Assembly (NCBI GenBank): GCA_026168455.1
Contig: CM047426.1
Location: forward strand, 40,471,313 to 40,535,312
From: Theocolax elegans
Lineage: Eukaryota > Arthropoda > Insecta > Hymenoptera > Cerocephalidae
DNA: 64,000 nucleotides
Direction of reading: 5' to 3'
Positions 21,520 through 32,864 of the stretch are shown in pieces; positions within the stretch are counted from its first letter, which is position 1; the number at the start of each line of letters is the position of its first letter. The notes under the pieces were generated by a model that was given only the letters and a program-made list of their open reading frames with translations, made no database searches and was not told the origin of the DNA. The translations under genes and the position numbers were made by a program.

Positions 21520-22790
21520 TCATATGTACTAAGTAAAATGATATAGATTTAAAAATCACCTCGATACGATAATTAGAACTCTTTTTATTATTAACAATTT
21601 AAAACTAACAAAAATAGAGAAGTGATTTTTGAACTACATATTATTGAGACAAAATAAAATCGATGCGTAAAAATAAAAATTAACTTTTCTTCAAAATTAA
21701 CACAAAAGAAAAATTGAAAGTCTCATATAAACTCGTAAACTTATCTTCTTTTTTAGATGCAATTCGTCATCTACAATTTTTAAAATTTCTAAATTACACT
21801 AATTCTTCAATTTTTACACTATCATTGCATTATGCACTAAGTAAATAATATACAGTTCAAAAATCACCTCGATACGATAATTAGAACTCTTAAGTAAATA
21901 TACAGTTCAAAAATTCACCTCGATACGATAATTAGAAACTCTTTTTATTATTAACAATTTATAACTTTAAACTAACAAAGATAAAGAAGTGATTCTTGAA
22001 CTACATATTATTTAGACAAAATAAAAATCGATTCGTAAAATAAAATTCAACTTTTCTTCAAAATTAACAAAAGAAAAATGAAATTCGGTTATGAAGATCA
22101 GGTTACAGCAGCTCGAGTCGACTCATATAAACTCGTAAGCTTATCTTCTTTTTAGAAGCAATTCGTCATCAACAATTTTTGCAATTTCTAAATTACACTA
22201 ATTCTTCAATTTTTACACTATCATTGCATTATGCACTAAGTAAATAATATACAGTTCAAAAATCACCTCGATACGATAATTAGAACTCTTTTTATTATTA
22301 ACAATTTATAACTTTTAAACTAACAAAGATAAAGAAGTGATTCTTGAACTACATATTATTTAGACAAAATAAAATCGATTCGTAAAATAAAATTCAACTT
22401 TTCTTCAAAATTAACAAAAAGAAAAATTGAAATTCGGTTATGAAGATCAGGTTACAGCAGCTCGAGTCGACTCATATAAACTCGTAAGCTTATCTTCTTT
22501 TTAGAAGCAATTCGTCATCAACAATTTTTGCAATTTCTAAATTAAACTAATTTTTGAATTTTGACACTACCATTGTATTATGCACTAAGTAAATAATATA
22601 CAGTTAAAAAATCACCTCGATATGATAATTAGAACTCTCTTTATTAATAACAATTTATAACTATTAAATTAACAAAAATAGATAAGTGTTTGTTGAACTG
22701 CAAAATATTTAGAAAAAGTAAATTTTACTCGTAAAATAAAAATGAACGTTTATTCAAAACTGACAAAAAATTGAAATACGGTTATGAAGA
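21520..22790. repeat. Tandem array of about 351-bp units in Polinton A
   Basis: The phrase ATCACCTCGATACGATAATTA recurs near 21553, 21862, 21907 (a 45-bp local duplication), 22258 and 22610, giving a period of about 351 bp and three to four units. Each unit carries GGTTACAGCAGCTCGAGTCG and a conserved ATTATGCACTAAGTAAATA block. Polinton B keeps about one unit (34515-34830). Non-coding; lies between the terminal repeat and acidic ORF 1. Confidence 0.85.
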
Positions 22791-22809
22791 TCGGTTATTT
22801 TTTTTTGAC

Positions 22810-23451
22810 AAATTGCGTCATCAAGGTCAAGTGAAAAGTTACTTGTTTGTTTATATAAATAAACATTAAGATAACATTACTTTTTTTCAAAGTCTATTAA
22901 ATATTTTTTTCAAAATAAATGTTTTTTTTGTATGGCGGATTGGGGGGTGAGGGGAATACTGTAAGCAGGTATAGAGTGGCATATCAAATGGCGTCATCAA
23001 GGTCACACGTTAGCTTACTTGTTTGTTTATATAAACAAACAATTAAGATAACATTCCTTTTTTCAATGTCATTTAATTATTTTTTAAGAAGGGTATTAAA
23101 TGACCTTGAAAAAAGGAATGTTATCTTATTGTAAGGTGGATCGAAGGGTGAGGGGAATACTGTAAGCAGGTATAGAGGGGCATAACAAATGACGTCATCA
23201 AGGTCACACGTTAGCTTACTTGTTTGTTTATATAAACAAACAATTAAGATAACATTCTTAAGATAACATTCCTTTTTTTCAAGGTCATTTAATTATTGGC
23301 TGAGAAGGGTATTGAATGACCTTGAAAAAGGAATGTTATCTTAAGAATGTTATCTTAATTGTTTGTTTATATAAACAAACAAGTAAGCTCACGTGTGACC
23401 TTGATGACGTCATTAATTGTTATGACTCCCTATACCTGCTTACATACTACT
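22810..23451. repeat. Right terminal inverted repeat of Polinton A
   Basis: Outer 290 bp (23161-23451) are the inverted copy of the left end; the inner part repeats the unit. Contains ATGACGTCAT sites near 23190 and 23405 and perfect TCAAGGTCA sites (either strand) near 22828, 22990, 23100, 23197, 23279, 23316 and 23397. The outer unit is itself a palindrome centred near 23300. Confidence 0.85.
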
Positions 23452-23457
23452 GATAAA
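23452..23457. other. Target-site duplication of Polinton A (right), GATAAA
   Basis: Matches 14101-14106 exactly. Confidence 0.88.
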
Positions 23458-23860
23458 AAAATTTAGATGGCACGACCGAGAGGTTATGGATACCAAACAA
23501 ATTAGTATTTCAGAGCGACGAAGAATTACTGCTGCCACCGACGATATTGATAAAAAAGTCCACAGTTCCTCCTTCGATTTGGCTGAAAATTTTGAACGCC
23601 TTTTTGCTTTTTTAATATTTGTTGCATGCGGCGGACTCTTTAACATCGACTTGGACATCGTGAAGGTTAGACGGGGGTCTGACCAAATGTTTTGTTCTGT
23701 GGTTGTCAAGTCAACTTTCAATTTTTTCTTTGGTTGCTAATGACGTCAAAGTGAATTATAAATCAGTCAACTCGACTATATATACCTACGTGTGAAGATT
23801 ACAGATATTAATTTTGAGAATTAAACATTAATACATCAATACTCCGAGCAAAACAAACTG
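23458..23860. other. Unrecognised flank of Polinton A
   Basis: Open frames exist on both strands (23440-23721 minus, 23486-23740 plus) but neither has a recognisable domain. On the left flank, minus strand, the short peptide LLQDGAAH recalls the QDGA motif of mariner-type transposases, so the Polinton may have landed in an older relic; weak. Confidence 0.35.
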
Positions 23861-25560
23861 TTACAAAATCCTCTTATAAATATTACTGAGCATTTGAGTG
23901 CATTCCTTCTTATTTATGGTATATTTGCAAATATTAAAATGCAGCATCTCTGAAATAATGCGTTTTTTATATGAGAGTTCTTTGTCTACAACACAAACAT
24001 TGTCAAAGTTGAATGTGTGATTATCCTGTAGCATATGTAGGCTGACAACAGAATCAATATTATACATATTTTTGTATTCTCTAATTCTATCTTTTAATGC
24101 ACGTTTTGTTTGCCCAATATAAGAAGAATTACACTCATTACAATTAAACTTATAAACAACGTTACATAAATCCAACTTTTTTGTCATATCTCTACATAAT
24201 GTTATGACATTTTCAAGTTTTTTATTAAGATTAGGAACTGTACCAATGTTGAATTTTTTTAACATGCTAGAATATTTTTCATAGAAATTTTTGAAGTACA
24301 GAAGCGAAAAGTGGCTAAATTTTTTATCGGCAGCAATATCTTTTGGTACTGCAACATTGTTTATTTTTCGTAACCTAGCGTTAATATTTTTATTAACAAA
24401 TTTTGATGGATAGTCATTTTCTGTCAAAATGTGTCTAATAATATTTAAATTTTCATCATGAAAATCTGTGCGAGATAGTAATATCGCTTTATTAGTCAAA
24501 TTAAAAATTATGTTGCATTTCTGTTTCAAAGTATGATTAGAAAAATAGCTGACAACTCGATTTGAGTTTGACGGTTTTCTATACCAATTGGTGATAATTT
24601 TATCTTCTTTTTTCATTACAGTTAATAGAATTATTATTTTCCAATTCATGCATAAATTGTAAATTTTTGTCAAAGTCGTTAAAAACATTAATAACAGTAT
24701 TTATATAATTTTTATGGATACACACAATGGTATCATCAATATATCTATAGATTATATATAATAAAACAGAGGAATGCATTTATAAGTTTCTTTAAGTTTA
24801 TTAAGGCAAAACGTTTCAAGATCGTACATCACCATATCAGCAAATAATGGTGAAATAGGGGAACCCATTGGACTACCAAAAATCTGTTGATAGGCGTGAT
24901 TACTAAAAGTATAAATGTATTTTCGAACAGAAAAGTAACTATCTCACAAATTTCAGCGAACGGGATTTTACATATACTAAAATGTGGTTACATCGTCGAT
25001 TTAAACTGTCAATCACAGCTGATATAGATATATTTGTAAAGAAAGAAGATACGTCAAGCGATAATAATACATAGTCATGTGGTATAATAAGTTTGGAAAG
25101 TTTAGATTTAAAATCATAGCTATTATCTATGTGCGATTTGGGCTTCGGAATAACAAGTTTTAATTCTTCATACAAAATTTTAGCCAAAAAGTGTGTCGGA
25201 CACGAAACCATAGAAATAATCGGTTTAAGTGGAATGTTTTCTTTATGAATTTTTGGCAAACCATATGCTTTTGCTAACGAAGTGTTCGTTTGAGTGAGTT
25301 GATTTCTATGAAATTTATGTTAAAGAAAATCGTTGTCATTTAATTTTTTTAAAATACTGTAAACACTTGCTTGCAAGGATTTCAGAGGATTTTTAGCTAT
25401 TTTTTTATACACACTTTCATCATTCAATAAATTGTACATTTTATCTACATAATTTGTTTTTCCATACACACTGTTAAATTCCCCTTATCTGCTTGAGTAA
25501 AAAAGATATTTGGATTTCTTTTTAAAAACGTTTTTGTACTTTTAAACTTTTTGTATTATA
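23861..25560 (-). pseudogene. Penelope-like element, second family
   Basis: Minus strand. From the 5' side: AYGLPKIHKENIPLKPI near 25260, VSCPTHFLAKILYEELK, LLSLDVSSFFTNISI near 25060, RT motif C YIDDT near 24735, then NWYRKPSNSNRVV, the linker, and a GIY-YIG domain (NVVYKFNCNECNSSYIGQTKRALKDRI near 24150, here cited as one motif by its ends NVVYKF and LKDRI) ending at 23861. Open pieces 25259-24939 and 24688-23861 are interrupted by frameshifts. Clearly related to, but distinct from, the PLE at 7196. Unlike that copy, its YxDD active site is intact. Confidence 0.85.
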
Positions 25561-25762
25561 ATATATTTAATACAATATATTGTAGTATAATATATTTATT
25601 ATTGTATATTTTTTAATGCACATAATTACAATAATAATTGAATAATATTATTATTCAATTAAAACACCCTTTGATTTTATCTTATTATTATTCCTACGGC
25701 GTTGTCGAACCTTATTTCCTCTGTAATTATTATATATGAAAAGTTAAATAAAATTACAATAT

Positions 25763-25838
25763 CGTCTCGTCTCGTCTCGTCTCATCTCGTCTCGTCTTGT
25801 CTTGTCTTGTCTTGTCTTGTCTTGTCTTGTCTTGTCTT
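25763..25838. repeat. Pentamer simple repeat (CTCGT/CTTGT)n
   Basis: About 15 units of CTCGT changing to CTTGT. A transition of one variant into the other along the array suggests slippage after a point change. Not the TTAGG insect telomere repeat. Confidence 0.95.
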
Positions 25839-25839
25839 T

Positions 25840-26930
25840 AGAACTAATGTTTGAACCGAGATGACCGAAACGTCGTTTTTGTAAAAAAAAAATTTGACGA
25901 ATAAACAAAAATTGATAGTACAACCACCAGAGACTCAAATTAATTAACTCATTTTACTATCACCAGAGTCAATATACTATAAAATTATATCTAACTTTGT
26001 TTCCAAGTTATAAACGATCAAAGTAGAAGCAATCTTTTTACAAAATAGGCTTTAGTTAGCCATGACTTAGGTAAATTAACGCGTTAGGGTCTAAAAATCT
26101 GGCTTTCCTATCTTTCATATTACGAAACATATTCTAGAGTATGGTTAAGATCCATGATCCAAAGGCCATGGCCTCTACTAGTCCGTATCTGACACAAGTT
26201 AAAGTCACTTTAATCCCTAAAAACAATTAATTAATTTTTTAATAAATTAATTTCAGTATTTCAGTATTTTCTGTTGCAGTAAGTTTTTATAAAGCAAGAT
26301 AACAATTGCAAAAGTGTGATTGAAATTACACCATACCTGCGAATTTTTACACCTTCATAGAAATATATGTTGAAATATATGTTATACCATGTCAATTTTT
26401 TACCATCATTTTACGTATTTGCTGCTTTTTATTTATCATAAATACAATTAGGGTACGAAGCCACCTTTGTATCTATTTAGTTTTGATGACTTAGTAACTT
26501 TGTTGTGTTCAGCAGAATACATTCAATGTCCATCTAAATTGATATATTTTGTGTTCGTGTAATCTTTGTATATTTTTTGGTGTACATTATACACAGAATC
26601 TTATATAAATAGGATAATTTCGTACAACTTACAGAAATTGTACAGATTTCTATCCTTACAAAAAGTTTATATATTTCTATAAGAAAAAATTACATAGAAA
26701 AAAGTTAAAAATAAGTTTAATACAATGTATAATATTATGCATATTTATTATTAAAATTTATAAGAATATTGTTTTATATTATTTTATATGACATTTATTC
26801 GCCTTTTATACATTTTTAACTGACATTTAAGATAAATAATCTTATTAAGAATTTATTAGTTTAAATTGATAAAAACTTTATGCATTTTTCTAAGCAATTT
26901 CTGCTCATTCATCTTATCTATTCTATCAGA
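25840..26930. other. Non-coding AT-rich stretch with repeat remnants
   Basis: No gene seen. Contains ACCGAAACGTCG (25864-25876), a word seen in PLE ribozyme-like regions; a decayed half of the foldback family at 27945 (25990-26200: AAACGATCAAAGTAGAAG, AAGATCCATGATCC); and an inverted match to the inner part of the foldback at 10200-10290 (26270-26370). Confidence 0.45.
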
Positions 26931-26934
26931 AATA

Positions 26935-27363
26935 CCCTGGTAGAAAATAAAGCAGTGAAACTGCTGAGCAGACTAGTTACTAGCTAAGATCAACTGGGCA
27001 GTGTCGCTGTTTAGGCACTGGAGAAGCACTGCTTAAGAATCGATATGAATCGAAACCAACATATGATTCGTAAACATAACCTACAAAAATTCCCACGAAA
27101 TCGATTTTCTGTTCTGGAAGTTTAAGTTAACGTATTGATAGAAACTTACATGTAATCATCCATCTAAACATTTTTTATATATTTTTATTATTTTAAACGA
27201 TATAAATCTGTAATTATATTATTTTTTCCAATTATAAGTTTATGGCTAGTCCTTAGTTAGTGAATGTTTAAAAATCTGACGAAAATAACACGTAGACTAG
27301 CCAGTCACTGCTCAACTCACTGGCTATGGACTAGCCAGAAACTGGTCAACATTTCTACCAGAG
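26935..27363. mobile_element. MITE with TA target duplication
   Basis: Begins CCCTGGTAGAAA and ends TTTCTACCAGAG, flanked by TA on both sides (26933-26934, 27364-27365). The interior repeats ACTAGCC/ACTGGTC words. About 429 bp, non-coding. A TA duplication suggests mobilisation by a Tc1/mariner-type transposase (inference). Confidence 0.6.
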
Positions 27364-27944
27364 TACCTATTAAATAAACGAATGTATCCTAGTAGAAATT
27401 TGAATCTAAGAACTAAGAATTAAACATTGGTATTAAATACCTTCTAATGAAACGCTTTTTCACCCATTTTTTTAACATTTAATAGAATGACTATAACCTC
27501 AAAACATTCAAATAACGTTTCCAGCTTTCCGGTACCAGTAAACTTCAAAATTCCTATATAGTTTCGAATGGGTTTTTAACGTTTTCGTCTGAATTACACT
27601 AATTTCTGTTGTATATTTCCTGTATTCATTTACAAAGATAAATGCGATTTTGTTATATTTTTCACTTGTCCATTTTTAATAGACATTCAATAGCACTTAA
27701 CTGAACTAAAATTTGATCTATGTTTATAAGCTAAAACTGAGCTCAAAACAGAATATAAATAAGTATATATTAATCTATTTAATGGTTCAAAATAGGGAGA
27801 AAAAGCATATACATTGTGGGGAGAGGTTTGCATGAGTTCTAAGTTGCATAAATTTTATTTTTATGTCAAAATACATACTTTTTTGGTGTATCACATTTTT
27901 GCGGTGATGAAAACATAAGGCACTTCTGTGTAATGATGGTGCCT

Positions 27945-28495
27945 AAAAATATGAAAAATGGCAAGTTATTACTTGCCGATGGCCAATTTTACGAAAGTTA
28001 TTCGATATCTAACAATATTTTCAATGAAAATTACTTCCAATTTGATCGCTTATAAGTCGAAAATGAATATTAATAGAAACTTAAACTAAAAACTAAAATA
28101 TAGTTGAGTTCAAGTAGATATGATTTGAAAAAAGCTTAACTTGCTCAATTTGTAGCAAAATTATGATAAAAATAAGATATTGAAGAAATTTAGGCCAAAA
28201 GAAAAAATAAATTTTTTATATTAAATGTTGGTTAAAATTTCTTTAATTTTTTATTTTTATTATTACTTTGCTTTAAATTAAGCAATTTAAGCTTGTTTTT
28301 TTTAAACCATATCTACTTGAACTCAATTTTCTTTTAGTTTTTGGTTTAAGTTCCTACCAATATTCGTTTTCGAATTATAAGCGATCAAAGTGGAAGTAAT
28401 TTTCATTGAAATTATTGTTAGATGTCGAATAACTTTCGTAAAAATGGCCATTAGTAAGTAATAAGTTGGCTTCCTTCGTATTTTTATATTACAAA
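27945..28495. mobile_element. Foldback element, family F, copy 1
   Basis: Arms of about 250 bp are inverted copies of each other (left TTGAGTTCAAGTAGATATGATT, here split as TTGAGTTCAAG and GATATGATTT; right its complement). A second copy lies at 33905-34480 with the same 3' flank word GATAAGATC. No coding sequence. Confidence 0.7.
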
Positions 28496-28744
28496 AGACA
28501 TATTAAAATTATGATAAGATCCGTTTCCCGGAGGTCAAGTACTTCCCTTGTAAATGAATAAATGATCTTAATACACGAGTACCACAGGATACTATTTTGG
28601 GGCCACATTTGTTGATATTATAGAACCATGAAACTTGAAGTCGAGTAGAAAATAGCCTGAATGAAGAAATAAAAATCTTATCACATTGATTTGCCATAAA
28701 TAAGCTTTACATGACTTGGAAACTATCAGGACAGTGGTCCATCT

Positions 28745-29215
28745 GATTTCGAGATAAGATTGGATAATAAACTTTTTAAAAAAACAGAGAGCTGCAAATA
28801 CCTTGGAATTTTTTTCGACTATAATAAGAAATGGAAGAAAATACTAACTATTTCTATAGCAAGACCAAATATCTAGTATTCGTATTTTACAAATTGGCTA
28901 GTCATGAACACAGAAACATTAAGATTGATATATTATAGACTTTTTAATAGTACTATAGGTTACGGAATCATTGTTTGTGGTGGAGTCTATCCCACTGCTT
29001 TGATTCCTATTGAGAATTTACTGAATAGACTACTAAAAATTATAAACAAAAACTACCACTATAAGTTTAAATCGATATAAGATATTAGTAATAAGAATTG
29101 CATCATCGATGCAATAAAACTCTTTAATACACTACCTAATAATTTAAAAAATATAATAACAAAAAATAAGAAAAAAATAATAAGAGATTGGATTACAAAC
29201 AATATAACATAATAC
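28745..29215 (+). pseudogene. Non-LTR retrotransposon RT C-terminus fragment
   Basis: Plus-strand frame with two stops encodes ESCKYLGIFFDYNKKW, LRLIYYRLFNSTIGYGI and LLNRLLKIINKNY, the thumb-side signature (SxKYLGxxxD...KW, LxxIYYxLxxSxxxYGI) of LINE reverse transcriptases. The clade cannot be fixed. Related coding-like sequence seems to continue to about 29750 on the far side of the SINE. Confidence 0.65.
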
Positions 29216-29306
29216 TTCTAAGAAATTAATTCTAAAATCGATTGCCAAGAAATAGAACAGAAATTTTACGCACTTATCAACAGAGACTATGCCAACAAAA
29301 TATGCC

Positions 29307-29514
29307 GAGGCCTGCGATGGATCGGTCGGTAGGGCGTCGGGCTCGTAATCTGGAGGCCCCAGGTTCGATTTCCGGCCCCGGCCGATTGATACAAGCACCA
29401 CTGGCGAATGTATTTTCAACAAGTGCTTTCTTTACCAAGACATCGTATGACCTCCGTTGCTGATTAGCACCAGTTTGGGAGCATAAAAAGAGCGACGTTA
29501 AAATAATAAAAAAA
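29307..29514 (+). mobile_element. tRNA-derived SINE, copy 1
   Basis: Starts GAGGCCTGCGATGG; pol III box A-like GATCGGTCGGTAGGGCG and box B GGTTCGATTTCC; ends in A/T-rich tail. Flanked by a perfect 10-bp target duplication AAAATATGCC (29297-29306 and 29515-29524), so it is a genuine retroposed copy. A second copy lies at 61916-62130. Confidence 0.88.
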
Positions 29515-29749
29515 AAAATATGCCAATCGCATTAATTATATAATTTTGAACATCCTAGATTGGAAGTTCATGAGGATGTAGCTACCAGGAAATTATTACT
29601 AAATATTTGTAATTATATCTGTACACAAGAACTATGTAAAGAATATTATAAACGATCTCACCGTCGCATATCAAATTACGATTTAAAATTCATCAAAGCT
29701 ACCAGGAAATTGAATATATGGAAATTATCAATAATACAGTAATGCAAAT

Positions 29750-30110
29750 ATTGAACACGTCGATACTATAAAATAGAAATATTATTAACAATTCAATTAC
29801 ACCTCTATGAAGTTAGCATGACAACTTTTACCTAAATTAAAAAAATATAGGATAATTTACTGCTAATTATCCATTAATACAAATGGGTCAAACATGATCC
29901 AAAGGTTATTTTAAGTTCAATTGTCCTTACACTTCAATAATATGGGCACTCATGAAAATTGCAGATGTTAAGGGCGCTAAAAAACTTTTCGGGCAGTAGT
30001 TAGTAGATTTTTACCTGGATGATCACTGCTGACCTTGAATTTAACACATGAAGGATATTCCAAGGTGAAGAGTAGCCTTAGCAGAAAATTATCTATAGGT
30101 GTACACCCCT
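29750..30110. other. No recognised feature
   Basis: AT-rich, nothing supportable. Confidence 0.5.
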
Positions 30111-30118
30111 GGCTGCAC

Positions 30119-30270
30119 AACTACTCAAGGCAAGAATCCTCATTACCCAGCCACTCAAGGCAAGGTTCCTCACTGCCCAGCCACTCAAGGCAAGACTCCT
30201 CACTGCCCAGCTACTCAAGACAAGACTCCTCACTACCCAGCCACTCGAGGCAACACCCACCTCACTGCCC
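30119..30270 (+). repeat. 30-bp minisatellite, five units
   Basis: Unit about CCACTCAAGGCAAGACTCCT followed by CACTGCCCAG. Because the unit is a multiple of three, one frame (30035-30331) reads a 10-residue repeat SRQxSSLPSH five times. No evidence that it is translated. Confidence 0.85.
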
Positions 30271-30329
30271 AGCCTGTCAAGGTAAGGTTTCTGAGGTTTT
30301 AATAGTTTTATGGGTATTTAAATTATTTT

Positions 30330-31395
30330 AATAAATTTTCAAATTGTTTTCCATCGATCTCTTGACAGTAGCCCAATCTATTGTAAAAAGTTTCAACGGC
30401 ATTCGCGAGATACTCTGCAGGCATATTTTCACATTCGTCTTGAATACGTTGTCGTAATTCTCCTAAGCTTCACGACTTAGTTTTGTAAACTCTATCTTTG
30501 AGATAACCCTATAGGAAATAATCCAACGCCGTCTAATTGGAGGATCTTGCTAGCCACTCAATGGCTAACCTCTTCGTCCTATCCACCTCTCATAAAAAAC
30601 GGTGTCTAAATACCTGCGAACATTTTTACCGTAATGAGAGGAAGCTCCATCTTGTTGGAAGAAAATATTCTTGAAGTTTTGACCAGTTGCCTCTATTATT
30701 CACGGCACTATCTGATTACGAAACATATTCTCATACATTTCGGCATTCATATTTTTTCGTAGAAAAACGATCCAATTATTTGGTTGTTCAATATTCCGGC
30801 CCAAACATTCAACTTTTGACGACATTGGGTCTTATTTTCACACATTTAATGAGGAGTTTCAGCAGCCCAATATCTGCAGTTATGCCTATTCAATGTACTA
30901 TTGAATTAAAATGTTGCTTCGCCAGAAAAAACTATCTTCTGATGAAAATTTGGATCATCACCGATCCGTTCCATCATATCTTCGTAAAACTCTACTCGAC
31001 GATCACAATCGTCTTCGTTTAACTCATGAACGAGTGTAACTTTGAAGGGATGTTATTTATTTGTTTGTTTATGTAGACATGCTCTTGAGCAAGTCTACGA
31101 AGACTGCAATGAGGATCCTCTAAAGCGGAGAGTAAAATATTCAACGATGCCTCTTCTGTAGTAGCTGTTTTTGGCCTTCCAGTTCGTGGACGATCTTTCA
31201 CAGTCGATATCTTTAAAACGTTTCACAGTACGTTCAACTGTTGATTTTGATATCAAAGGTCACCCATGTCTGGAAGTTTTATTAAAAAGATTTTTTACCT
31301 GTGTGAAAGAACGTTTTACATCTCCCCAACCTCGTATCATAAGGAGTGATATTCTTTTCCTTTTAGGGCATCACAGCATTATAACTGCTAGGATA
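30330..31395 (-). pseudogene. Tc1/mariner-superfamily transposase relic
   Basis: Minus strand, in several frames: N-terminal helix-turn-helix (IRGWGDVKRSFTQVKN, ISKSTVERTVKRFKD near 31230-31370), GRPKTATTEEAS near 31180, SALEDPHCSLRRLAQEH near 31100, LVHELNEDDCDRRVEF near 31010, then RHNCRYWAAETPH, QKLNVWAG near 30800 and the QQDGAS-SHYGKNV-like block near 30640. The order matches mariner-like transposases with an LVHELNE linker. Many stops and frame changes; catalytic residues cannot be read reliably. No terminal inverted repeats recognised. Confidence 0.75.
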
Positions 31396-31399
31396 CGGT

Positions 31400-31985
31400 A
31401 TTGATAAATTGCAAGTTAACTAGTTGGTAGTAAGTAAATATTTCGAAACATAAAAAAATGAAAGTAAATATTTTTCAATAGAATTTAAAAATATTTGTTT
31501 GAACAATTCACTTAATATGAAAGCAATGCATTCAAATTGATAAAGAACGATGCAGCAAGCATCCAACAATGCTAGTAGCATGTGACCGGTTGAAAGAGAT
31601 GCGCATAGCTTGCGCAAGAAGGTTAAGTATGCATATTTGAATCCACATGAAAATGAAAGGTGAAAGAGTTGCCCATGATTAATGTTTTCGGGGTCACTGA
31701 CCCAAGGTCATTCCAAGGTCGAACCAAGATAAATAGCGCAAGCTGATTGCGGACATGACTTCATGGGTTTTTGAGGTCGCTGAACAAGAATCTGAAATCG
31801 GTTGGCTCCGTCCTGCATACTGTTACCAAGCATTCGTTGGATAGAGAATTTCACCAGCTTTCTATTTCTGCCATAAAAAATGGGAAATCCAATTTTAAAA
31901 ACTCGACTTGATCTTCAAATAACCTTGTAGGTCAAGTTAATGGTCGAATTCAAGGTCATCAGATAGCCAAAGAAAAATCATACAA
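31400..31985. other. Unrecognised sequence
   Basis: No gene. Several AAGGTCA words near 31700-31715 and 31948. Confidence 0.45.
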
Positions 31986-32318
31986 ATTTTGTTCGAAACG
32001 TTTTCTTCGAAAATACATATTTGCCGCGTTATTATGCAGTCTAGGAACTTTCCGTTAATTATCTGTGAAAACCACGATTTTCTATTTAAAAAATAAACCC
32101 ATTTTCTATCAACATCATGTGAAGCTGACAAACCACTGCCTGAAAAATATTTACTTTAAATAATTATTTAACGAAATTAAGCTCAGAATTTGCCGCTTTT
32201 TTGGCATAAAACAATGGTATAGTTTTTATTTCAATGATTTAATGTTTAACGTTATTTTTAGTAGATCTTTCATCATGCCAAGTCATGCCAACGATTGAAA
32301 ATAATTCATTCTAGCATT

Positions 32319-32707
32319 ATTAGAAAGTATATATTATTCGGTCTTTCCGAGCCAAATTGTGATACTCAATATTTATTCAAAATCTGCACAAAATCCTTTG
32401 TATTAGAAACTTACTTGCATATCGCTAAGTTTTTAATGTTGCCAGAGGTACTAGAAAATTAATTAAGGAAAGATCGAGAAAGAAAAAAATCAACGTCCCC
32501 AGGTCGGGATTGAACCGACGGTCTCCTGCTTACCGGGCAGTTGCCTTTCAACTTGGCTACCGGGAACCCGACGATTCCACGCACCTTGTACCCTGAAGTC
32601 TTTATTTCTCAATATTTCCTTTAGACAACCCCCTCCCCGCTTCTCAAATTTCAACCTTAGCATTGTATTTTAAATTATGACTCTAAATCGCTCGGGCATC
32701 AATATAG
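32319..32707. mobile_element. 389-bp insertion with 12-bp target duplication and tRNA-like core
   Basis: Flanked by CATTCTAGCATT at 32307-32318 and 32708-32719; the empty site is seen (inverted) near 47715-47725. The insert contains a tRNA-like sequence on the minus strand but the tRNA is not at its end and there is no poly(A), so it is not an ordinary SINE. Confidence 0.7.
32496..32566 (-). tRNA. tRNA-like sequence or tRNA pseudogene
   Basis: 71 nt with a 7-bp acceptor stem (TTCCCGG with CTGGGGA, two wobble pairs), box A region GTAGCCAAGTTGAAAGGC, anticodon loop CCGGTAA and box B GGTTCAATCCCGACC. Position 33 is C rather than the near-universal T and the anticodon stem has one mismatch, so a functional tRNA (nominally anticodon GGT, Thr) is doubtful. 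No intron. Confidence 0.5.
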
Positions 32708-32864
32708 CATTCTAGCATTGTTGAAGATATTGGATTATTTGCAGATCATGCGTGAAAATCTCTGATTTCCCAAACCATCAAAAACCGAAAAGACTAATTA
32801 AACTGCTATCTCACGCGACTAAGGCTTATATTTTGAGATAAACAATTATAGCGCATTCGAAAAA

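Larger units (their letters stand above)
14107..23451 (-). mobile_element. Polinton/Maverick A, end-to-end but internally deleted
   Basis: A 9,345-bp element bounded by a 6-bp direct duplication. Termini read AGTAGTATGTAAGCAGG and the reverse complement, fitting the AG...CT ends of Polintons. Genes all lie on the minus strand: two acidic ORFs, DNA polymerase B N-terminus, major capsid protein, a 160-residue protein, adenain-like protease, a 273-residue protein and a 59-residue protein. Polymerase catalytic domain, ATPase, accessory protein, integrase, penton and basic protein are missing through one internal deletion at about 19198, so this copy cannot move by itself. Full Polintons are usually 15-20 kb. 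Confidence 0.9.

Noticed and set aside
21520..22790. CRISPR array
   Set aside because: Repeats are about 351 bp with no short repeat/spacer structure, and the context is eukaryotic.
23440..23740. Host gene exon next to Polinton A
   Set aside because: Open frames on both strands, no recognisable domain, no splice or start support.
25763..25838. Telomeric repeat
   Set aside because: Unit is CTCGT/CTTGT, not TTAGG/CCTAA.
30035..30331. Gene encoding a serine-rich decapeptide repeat protein
   Set aside because: Only a 30-bp minisatellite; no start context, no flanking coding sequence.
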